Shown: positions 1 to 8,486 of the stretch, piece after piece
How positions within the stretch are numbered: the first letter of the stretch is position 1
Layout: each line of letters opens with the position of its first letter
Made by a program: the position numbers and the translations under genes
Assembly (NCBI GenBank): GCA_935421135.1
Contig: OW285187.1
Span: 22,506,429-22,570,428, forward strand
Source of the DNA: Bugulina stolonifera
Lineage: Eukaryota > Bryozoa > Gymnolaemata > Cheilostomatida > Bugulidae
Length of the DNA stretch: 64,000 nucleotides
Direction: 5' to 3'
Notes under the pieces: generated by a model
Seen by the model: the letters and a program-made list of their open reading frames with translations, nothing else
Database searches by the model: none
Told to the model about the DNA's origin: nothing

Positions 1-993
1 ATTGATTCACTTCTAATTATATTATTTATAATAATCACTATAATAAATAATTATTTATTTTTTTATATAATTAAATTAATATAATGTTTGATTTATTATT
101 TATAAGTTATATTATTGAATGCAGATTCTTTCTCTAGTGATAATCTAACGAATACGAATATTTATGTTATTGTTATATACAACATCATGGATGATCATAT
201 TAAATGAATATTAATATTTATTTTTAATTTTTGTATTTTATATTTTATTAGCAAAGTAAGAAAAATACAACTATCTCCGATATTTATCACTCAGTCAAAC
301 GTCAAATTCCAATAGAGTACAACAATTAACTTTTGAGATTTAGGTTTAGAGCTAAAAAAACTTTTAGATTCAACTGTTTGGCCACTGTCCTTATCAAAAA
401 GTTTTCATGGCTCTGCAAACGCATTCGGAAAGCTGAAAATACTAAAGAAAGTGGAACCCATATTCAAGTCCTATGAAACCATTGATACAATGACTAACTT
501 TGTAAGTAAAGCAGAAGGATTTACTTGTGTGCAGGTTGCTGGTCCAAGCTACTATAAACTTACTTTGACATTTCGGGATTGACTTAACACGCTATTATCA
601 ATCAAACGATCGCTAGATTAGAGGGAAATTTTACGATCAGCAGTCACTCAGCAACCAGTAAACCTATTTCGATTGCGAAAACTGCCGTGTCTTCAGCAAA
701 ACTAGTCAATTACCATGAGGGTACACGCCTGCTGACAGTGTACCCACCAAAATTGAGGTGGGTACACGCCGTATACTCCCATATAACCACAATTCGAACA
801 CTGGTCTGCAACCACCAGATAGACAGGCTAGATAGTCCTGTTCAGTCAATACAAACTATTTGTCATTCAATTCAATGAGACTACGGTTCACAAACTGTCT
901 AACCCATTATCTATATACCAGACACCCCTTCACAGTGATTACTTTGATTCCCAGATTTGACTTTGTAGGGCATTGGATGTTTTCAATTTAGAA
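1..993. other. AT-rich flank, no supported gene
   Basis: No gene can be supported here. The first 300 bases are very AT-rich. One stop-free frame on the plus strand runs from 337 to 582 (81 codons) but has no upstream ATG in frame, and I do not recognise its product. It could be an exon, a decayed mobile-element fragment or chance. A short inverted pair around GTGTACCCACC and GGTGGGTACACG lies near 738-770. Confidence 0.4.
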
Positions 994-1014
994 ATTGTAT
1001 TTATTTGTAGACCT
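994..1014. repeat. target-site duplication, left copy
   Basis: This 21-base sequence is repeated exactly at 2918-2938 and brackets the reverse-transcriptase element. The flanking bases differ (A before this copy, T before the other), so the match stops at these limits. A perfect duplication of this length is typical of target-primed reverse transcription and indicates a recent insertion. Confidence 0.85.
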
Positions 1015-2917
1015 CATCATCATCATCATAGCAGTCTGTCGGTTCGACAATGACTGTCTTCACTTTGGTCTGATCAACTGTCTCCAACCCTCTCTATCTT
1101 TGGCTTTTCTCTGCCAACCAGTTCTGTCCATGTCCAGCTTCTTCATGTTTCTTTTCACAGTATCTTTGAATCGCAACCTTGGACGTCCTTGGTTCCGCTT
1201 TCCTTCACTGAGTTGAGAGTAAAGAAGCTGTCTGGGTAGGCGCTCATACTCCATTCTCTCCACATGACCAAGCCATCTTAGATTCATTTGTATCAGAATT
1301 GATTTGAGTGGTGGTATACCTGCCCTCTTCAATACCTCATCATTGGTGATCTTATCCATCCATGAGATACCCATTATAAATCGGAGATGCCGCATCACAT
1401 ATGCTTGCAGCTTGTCTGCTTGCACACTGTACACGGTCCACGTCTCCGCACCATACAAAAGAGCAGCCAACACGGTTGCTCGATAAACCTGACACTTCAC
1501 TTTGATTGGTACATGGTGATTATTCCAGAGTCTTGTTCTCAAGTTTCCAAACACTGCGCTTGCATTCCCCATCCTCAGTGCGATTTCACTTTCCAGTTTA
1601 GCATTCTCAGCAACAGTACTTCCTAAATATTTGAAAGTTTTACACTGCACAAGAGGTTCTCCATCAATTGTAACAATATCAGGTTGGCACACCTCGCTTA
1701 GGAACTTGGGAGGCTGGAAGAGACATTCAGTCTTTTTTATGTTTATTTTAAGACTGAACTGTCTTGCAGCCTCTGTGAACCTGTTCACTAGAGATTGTAT
1801 ATCCTCAGGGCGATGAGCTACCAGGGCACTATCATCTGCGAAAAGGAGATCTCGCACCAGTTTTGTAGTTGTTTTGTTCTTAGATTTGAAGTGGGAGACA
1901 TTGAACAGGTCTGCTTCTTTCCGTGTTTGAATATACACCCCTTCAGAGCTTTCTTTGAAGGCAACTTCCAGCATAGCTGACAGATAGAGAGAAAAGAGTG
2001 TTGGTGCGAGCACACACCCTTGTTTGACACCGTTGCTCACAGCAAAATCACTAGAGACAGAACCGCTCATAGCTACATTTGCTTGCATGTCTGTATGTAG
2101 AGCCTCAATGATGCTGATAAACCTATCTGTGCAGCCAAACTTCTGAAGGACCTGCCAAAGTCCAACTCTGGATACCGTATCAAAAGCTTTACTGAAGTCA
2201 ACAAATACAACATATAGCGGCATGTTTTGTTCAGTACACTTCTCTTGCACTTGCTTTAAGCAGAAAACCATGTCTATTGTACTCTTGCCACTCCTGAACC
2301 CACACTGTGATTCCGGTAGAACATTTGGGGTGATATGTTCATTCAAGCGATTCAGAAGTATCCGAGACAGAATCTTGCCTACGATGGACAAGAGGGATAT
2401 TCCTCGATAGTTACCACATTCTTTCCGGTCTCCTTTCTTGAACAAAGGGACTATACTAGCATCCTTCCAATCCTGTGGTACCGCCTGATTTTCCCAAACA
2501 CACTGTATCAAATCATATAGACAATCAATCATCTTCTGTCCACCATTTTTCCATACCTCAGCTGGAATACCATCTCTACCAGGGGCTTTACCATCCTGCA
2601 TCGAGGTGATTGCCAACATGAGTTCATCCATGCTGGGCATGTCATCCAATGAGGAGATAATTGGCCTCTGTGCTATTACTTCTTTGGCTTCCTCATCAAG
2701 TTCTCCTGGTATGTTCAACAATTGATCAAAGTGTTCAGAAAACCTTTCTAGGATCTTAGCCTTCTCTTGTAGAATGGTTGTTCCATCGCGATCTTTCAGT
2801 TGAATCAACCCTCTAGGTTTAGGTCCATAGGCCTCCTTCAGTCCTGCATAGAATGCCTTCATGTCTCTCCTGTCTGCTGCATATTGCAGTTCTTTAGCTT
2901 TCTCCTCCCACCACTGT
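1015..2917 (-). mobile_element. 5'-truncated non-LTR retrotransposon (LINE)
   Basis: The element reads on the minus strand and lies between two identical 21-base direct repeats. Its 3' end is a short untranslated stretch of about 45 bases ending in an (ATG)n tract, seen as repeated CAT at 1015-1029. Short 3' ends with trinucleotide tails are known in RTE-type and related LINEs, but I do not assign a clade firmly. Coding sequence continues to the 5' junction, so the endonuclease part is missing, as in the usual 5' truncation during insertion. The reading frame is otherwise unbroken, which suggests a young insertion. Confidence 0.85.
1060..2917 (-). CDS. LINE reverse transcriptase, N-terminally truncated
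   Basis: This is the reverse transcriptase of a non-LTR retrotransposon. From the first ATG at 2862 the frame gives 600 residues, and it stays open upstream to the junction near 2917 (WWEEKAKELQYAADRRD), so that ATG is not the original start. Reverse-transcriptase motifs appear in order: APGRDGIP, the NYRGISLL block, FRSGKST, motif A VFVDFSKAFDTV, motif B KQGCVLAPTLFS and the catalytic FADD motif in LLFADDSALVA. The C-terminal part has FKYLGSTV and RWLGHVERM, usual in invertebrate LINEs. No endonuclease domain is present. The copy cannot be autonomous, but nothing inside the frame is broken. Confidence 0.9.
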
Positions 2918-2938
2918 ATTGTATTTATTTGTAGACCT
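2918..2938. repeat. target-site duplication, right copy
   Basis: Exact second copy of 994-1014. It marks the 5' junction of the truncated LINE. Confidence 0.85.
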
Positions 2939-4548
2939 ATATGTATAATAAATAATAATTATTATATTAATATTAATTATATTATAATAATTAGTTGGAT
3001 AAAAACTCGCTGATCACTGAGTGTGGTATCACCTCCATTTTATCCAACAACTTTAGGTACGAGTATATCGTTGAATATCTACATGTAGGATTACAGGTAT
3101 AGTGAGGCCACTTTTAATGTACTTGTAACTGCATTTAATTGCGTTACCAATTAGAATAATGTATTGTTGTCTGGCTGGGTAGCTGGGGAACAGCTCTACA
3201 ACTTGCGACTAGAGGAAGGAAGCAAATCCAATCAGGCAGGTGCTAACTATGTTTACTTATACTTATACTTTGTTGGAAGGCGGATGACCCCGCACTCAGT
3301 TTTAGCTGATGGGGGAAGTGACCTGTAGCCGCAAACCGGCATCAGTAGAGGGAACAGAGGCGGAATCCCACACCAGCCTACTGTGCGGAGCATGGGTCAA
3401 AGACTGTATTCCAAAGGAGGTAGCAGGAGTGGCGCTTGTTACGCAGTGAGGCTATGGGTCCTAGAAAGTCCTAGGATTGTACTTGGAACCCGAGTTCCGT
3501 TAGAAGTTTGTATACGTACTGCGTATACAATATATAGAGTAAGATGTTACGTTATTGTCAGTCTGCAAGCGACTGGGGCAAACAGTGCAAACGAGCTACT
3601 TGTATACTGAAAATGCTTTTGAACCGAGGTCAAAGGTTAAATGAGCAATGATGATCCAGCCTCGTACTTGAAAAGGTCCGTGCTAGAAATAACATTATAA
3701 AAAGGTCTTGGAGCATAATCGAGGTAGTATTGTAAGTACTGGACAATAAGAGGCAATGCACACAAATAGGTAAGTGTCTATGGAATGCAGGCACAGGTCT
3801 GATGTGCTAATCTGACTTCTTATATACTTTTGTGGTATGTATCCAGGAGCGTAGTTAGATAGGGTTTGTGTGTAAGCTTCAGCTCAGACCACAACGGTAT
3901 TTTAATGAGTCAAATTTGGTATGATTTGACACCACCTAGAAAAGCTTAATTGTAGTTTATATTATTTTGGCTGTGCCAAGCCTTTCAGCCTAAGGCTGAC
4001 CACTCAGTTCCTGCAGACCAGGACTTACAATAATGGAGGTCCCCTGTGCGTATATCGTTTGCATGCAAGATAGAGATCCACCTTTGCCCTCTTCAAAACA
4101 AGAGCAGCCCATCACAGCAGGGCAGGTGAAAATGGCAGCGCCAGCACTGTCTGTTCCAGCTTTGTAGCATAATGCTTCACGCTGGGTTCACAACAGGCAG
4201 TGACTGAAGAGTGGTGGTGAGACCTTGGTAATCTCATACACCGAGGCATGTGGTATATAAAAAATGTCACCGGCATACTCGGAAATGAGAGTCTGCCAAA
4301 TTATTATTATTATTATTATGGTTATTATTATTATTATTTTCAAGGGAAAACTGGTGTTTTAGTCGAATCAGGTTTCTCATAAAGAGAATTTCTGGAAAAT
4401 GTATTCAAAGCTGATATGAAGCAATAGGTAAAGATGTGCATACATTTGAATAGGCATGAGTAAAAATATTGCTACTGTAATGGTCAGACTTGTGAATTTA
4501 TGCTTTCAGAGATTTTGGTACATCAATTACAATGTTTTATTTTTAGAC
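2939..4548. other. intergenic stretch with retroelement-like remnants
   Basis: No gene is supported. A 55-base palindrome with arms GTTGGATAAAA and TTTTATCCAAC lies at 2994-3048. The blocks 3280-3480 and 3960-4300 are richer in G and C than their surroundings. The second ends in GTCTGCCAAATTATTATT followed by an (ATT)n run at about 4300-4337, which looks like the 3' end and tail of a plus-strand retroelement. A donor-like site (TAG|GTAAGTGT) near 3770 could end an untranslated first exon of the RING/ZZ gene, whose coding exon is preceded by an acceptor (TTTATTTTTAG, ending 4548). This is inference only. Confidence 0.4.
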
Positions 4549-4563
4549 AGTAAGTCCCTTCAA

Positions 4564-7240
4564 ATGGAACGTATCGTGGAAGAATCGAAAGAGAGTCTCA
4601 CCTGTGCTATCTGTACAGACCTGTTTGAGGACCCAAGAACATTGTTATGTTCACATACATTTTGTTTACATTGTCTGATCGCTTTTCGCGGCACAGATAA
4701 TGGTAACAATCTAAAATTCTGCCCAGTATGTCGTAAGAATGCTGTGCCACATGTTGGACAGCTGCCAATGCTTCCTAAAAATGAGTTTGCGGCTGAAGTC
4801 GTTTCACTAATCCAAAAGCGTGAGAGACGAGTGGAACCAAGTGCACCACCAGGTGAGAATGTATGTCTTTCATAGGTGATACTCTTTTCATCACTAGGAT
4901 TTCAGTCTTAGAAAAAACCTGTAACTGAAATGCAGGATCGACTGTGTTCCGAATCTTATTTTCAGTAAATTTTCTACCAGCTCAAAGTTTGTTTTTACAG
5001 AAATATGATTCACAAACAATGTGAAACTTTTAGTACATCTATAAACTGCATAATAATTTTATTTTGATATGATGTAAATTCAGACATTCCTGTAATTATA
5101 TGAATCCTGGGACCACGACTATAATGTTCCAGAATAGAGTGCAGAACAGCAATAATTTGGTTTCATTTCCAATAAATTACAAAACAGTAAAGCACAAACC
5201 TAAGATTGAGGGTTTGAGGTGTAACATTTCTCTGTTTAACTTTTTCAGCTGAAGAATTAGAAGTCGCTACTGATGGCTTCTATCGAGGGCAGATGCTGAC
5301 TGATTCACGAGAGGGCAAAAAGGCAGGGGATGATGTAATCGGTGTTGCTCTCTTAGCTGGTGCAGCTGCAGCAGTAGCGGGTTTCTTCACTGGGGGAGTG
5401 GGAGCTGCTATTGTTGGTTCCATTACAGCAGGGCTGGGGACTGTTGCTACAATTGATGAGAAATTGAAAAAGCGTAGTTATGTTTGTAACGGATGCAATA
5501 ATACGGAGACATCGTCTGAAAGATTCAAATGTGGGCAAGTGATCTCTATTATGGTAGTTTTATTTGTTAATGATTCGCTACTTCTGTTTTACACCGCCGT
5601 GCCATTATTGTATACTCTATTTTCCTTTAAAAAAAATCACTCTTTTGGTTAGTAATAACCACAGGCACAGATAAATTATTAATTATTAGTTGAAGTTGTC
5701 CACTCTCAATTAGGAGCAGATACCTATTTTTTAGTACATGTGTACCTGCAAGAATAGAAGGCAAATGAGTAGTATTATTAACGTCATCAATGGCAATGGG
5801 CAATGTTTAGCTACGCTATAATTTGCTATGTTATAAAAAGTGCCTTGATCTCTTCTGTAGGTTGTGCCAGGACTTCATCCTTTGTCCAGGATGTTTTGGG
5901 AAATCAAATAATATATCACAGCTTCACAATTCTCAACACCTATTTCTTAAGCTGAAAAGCAAACCAACCCGAGAGCTACCACAAGGCCCAATTTTAAAAC
6001 CTCAGGTATGATCACAGTCTAAGGGATGTACCTATGAGTACTGTAACCTCATTAATGAAAATAATTGTGTCAGTCATTTCAAGTTATTCAGATACCAATG
6101 AACAAAATATGTGAATGGTTCCCATAGTGGTGTAGGTAGGAATTTTTGCTTGTTTTGACCCTGTACATTATTTAGCATTATGAAAGTGGTCGGTGTGATA
6201 TATTCCTTGTTGTAGGCCCATATATAGCATTGGATCTTGCCGAATCTGATCGACCTATAATACAAGTATATTATACGTGTATGTTTATATCGTTATGGGT
6301 TTGACTAACATACACTTACAAATGTACATTGCAGTCTTTCGTACAAGCAACGGGATGCAGAATCTATTCAATAGCTTCTCTTCAAATTGTTTAGGATTGA
6401 TTGACAGTACGTTATGGGTATCATACCAATTGCTGTGTCATGTTTAACAGGTGCATGACATTACAAAGTCCTTAAACTACCAGAGCAATGTGCATGGTAG
6501 AGCATATATACATTCTCCAACACGTATCGAGACTGTGCCTGGTATAAAGTGCAGTCACTGTAGAACAGTTCCCATCAGAGGAACGCGCTATAAGTGTGGG
6601 TGAGTTAATCAACATTAAACACAGGGTATTGTTTAGATGAAGTTGTTTATCGAAGTCAGCTGTATTCTTAAAACTGATACGATGTACATGTATCTACTAG
6701 CACGTGCAACCTATGTATTACAATGTAGATGAGCAGGTCAAAATGTCAGGGAAGGTACATTAACAATGTACATGTAAATACTGGTATGACTAGTAAATGA
6801 TTTAATATAACCTTGGCCAATATTTAACAGGAGAAGTTTTCTCCCCTATTTATTTTGAATATCCCAAAGTACATGTAATTGCCATAATAACAAATATATG
6901 TATCTGTTCCAAAGGGAATGAAACACTGCAGCTAACCAGTTCATATTTAGTTCATAGTTCACCACCTTCCTGTCCATGTTCAAAGCTATGAAAAAAGATG
7001 ATGCAATCAGAGACTGGTTATTACCAAGTAGCATATCACTGTAGTGTAAACTCTATACATGTATACCTGTTCATATATGTTATGTTATGCTATAGAATGT
7101 GCCGGGACTACGATCTATGCTACCAATGTGAAGGCAACTCCCAGGTAATACACGACAGTGAGCACGTGTTTATAGTCATAAGGAATCAAGCGGATATTAA
7201 CGTGGTTTCAGAACCCTTGTGTCGTGCATATTTTTACTGA
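4564..7240 (+). CDS. RING finger / double ZZ zinc finger protein with membrane-like hairpin
   Basis: Five coding exons join in phase: 4564-4852, 5249-5534, 5861-6005, 6451-6599 and 7096-7240, giving 336 residues. The start is the first ATG after an acceptor at 4548. Residues about 13-57 form a C3HC4 RING (CAIC, CSHTFC, CLHC, CPVC), so E3 ubiquitin ligase activity is likely. Exon 2 encodes about 40 Gly/Ala/Val-rich residues (ALLAGAAAAVAGFF to AIVGSITAGLG), long enough for a membrane hairpin. Two ZZ zinc fingers follow, each split by an intron after its second Cys pair begins: CNGC...KCG|LCQDFILCPGC, and CSHC...KCG|MCRDYDLCYQC, both with the His-containing tail. Intron 2 (5535-5860) starts with GC. 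ZZ fingers often bind N-terminal degrons or histone tails. I do not know a named family with this exact order. Confidence 0.85.
5535..5860 (+). other. GC-AG intron in the RING/ZZ gene
   Basis: The reading frame across the first ZZ finger requires exon 2 to end at 5534 (TGTGG) and exon 3 to begin at 5861. The donor is therefore GG|GCAAGT and the acceptor TCTTCTGTAG. Outside the C at +2 the donor fits the strong consensus that minor GC-AG introns need. Confidence 0.8.
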
Positions 7241-8486
7241 CTGCTCACCAATATTACTTTTGAGTATTTTTCTATATATTTTTGTACTATTTAGTTTAGT
7301 ATTTGTGTGATTAAACTTATGAAACTTATGAAATACAATCAGTATGAGCTACATTTATGTCAATATCTTGTCATTCAGGAGTATAGTATCTTTTGAGTCT
7401 GTTCACTGTTGACTTGCGTATTGAAACGGTTTATATATATTGTATACGCATATTTTGTACCCGCTAAAAGTAACCATTTTACATAGACCTTTAGCTGATT
7501 GATTGCCCCCCCCCCCAAATTAATATAAAATACAATGACTATGGTGTCTTCAATATTTATTGCTTTCAATAATATAAAAAGAAATATAAAATGTATGGAA
7601 AGATTAATTACCAAATATTAATGATATTATATACAGTATATTCTAGACATCTACATTTACTGTCTTCACTGCCTGAATTTCAAGCGCAGACCAACTTGCT
7701 CAATGTCTATTATAGGCTCAAGCAGCCATCTTGGAGGTTTTTATTTTCCACCCAGGCCGGTCCAAGATGCAGCAAAGACATAAATTGTAGTACCCAAAGG
7801 ACCCGTTAAGCTTAAAGATTGTAATTATGTAGAATCTTTAGTAGATTGGTTGATACAAAGTATTGCTATAGGTGTTTTCTTGTCGTAAATGAACAGACTA
7901 GGTGAACTGCTAGTGATAGTCTCTCTGCAGAGATCATGCTTGCCTACAAATAAATACAATGTACAAATTCAGTTTACAAAAAGTAATACAATAGCATCAG
8001 TAGCCTGTTCTAGAATTTAGATTAAATTTCTTCAACTGACAACTCGCTTCTCTCAGTTTCAAGCATAAAAATAACTTGTGACTATGTAGTCCTAAGTTAT
8101 TGAATGTGATGGGAAGTTATCCTCCCTATAGAGAAGAGAGAGGATAACTTCACATTATAATCAAGAGTTTTTTTTAGTGCGTTTATTGCTAATTTTGAAA
8201 GACATATAAAAAGTATTGAAAAACAAATATATATAAAAAGCAAAGGGACAAACCAAATAGCCCGAGGCTAGAGAAAAGGCTGCTCAACTAGAAAGCTCTT
8301 CACCGCTGCAGAACCACCCCGAGCAAGGACGTAATTGCTGATCATTACAACCAGATATTATTGGTAAAAATCAACTCAGATTATGGAGATACTATTATGG
8401 AGTGTTTTAGACCGAAGTTCTAGTACTAAAACTAAATGGTATGTGATTGAGTTGATACTAGACGTATTCTTACTATACTAATGCTA
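7241..8486. other. 3' flank between convergent genes
   Basis: The region separates the ends of two convergent genes. A poly(A) signal ATTAAA lies at 7310-7315 for the RING/ZZ gene. On the minus strand AATAAA lies at 8182-8187, about 300 bases after the methyltransferase stop. A C-run of about 12 bases sits at 7507-7518. An imperfect palindrome with arms GAAGTTATCCTC and GAGGATAACTTC lies at 8103-8157. No coding region is supported. Confidence 0.5.
7310..7315 (+). terminator. poly(A) signal ATTAAA
   Basis: ATTAAA lies 70 bases after the stop codon of the RING/ZZ gene, a normal distance for a short 3' untranslated region. Confidence 0.5.
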
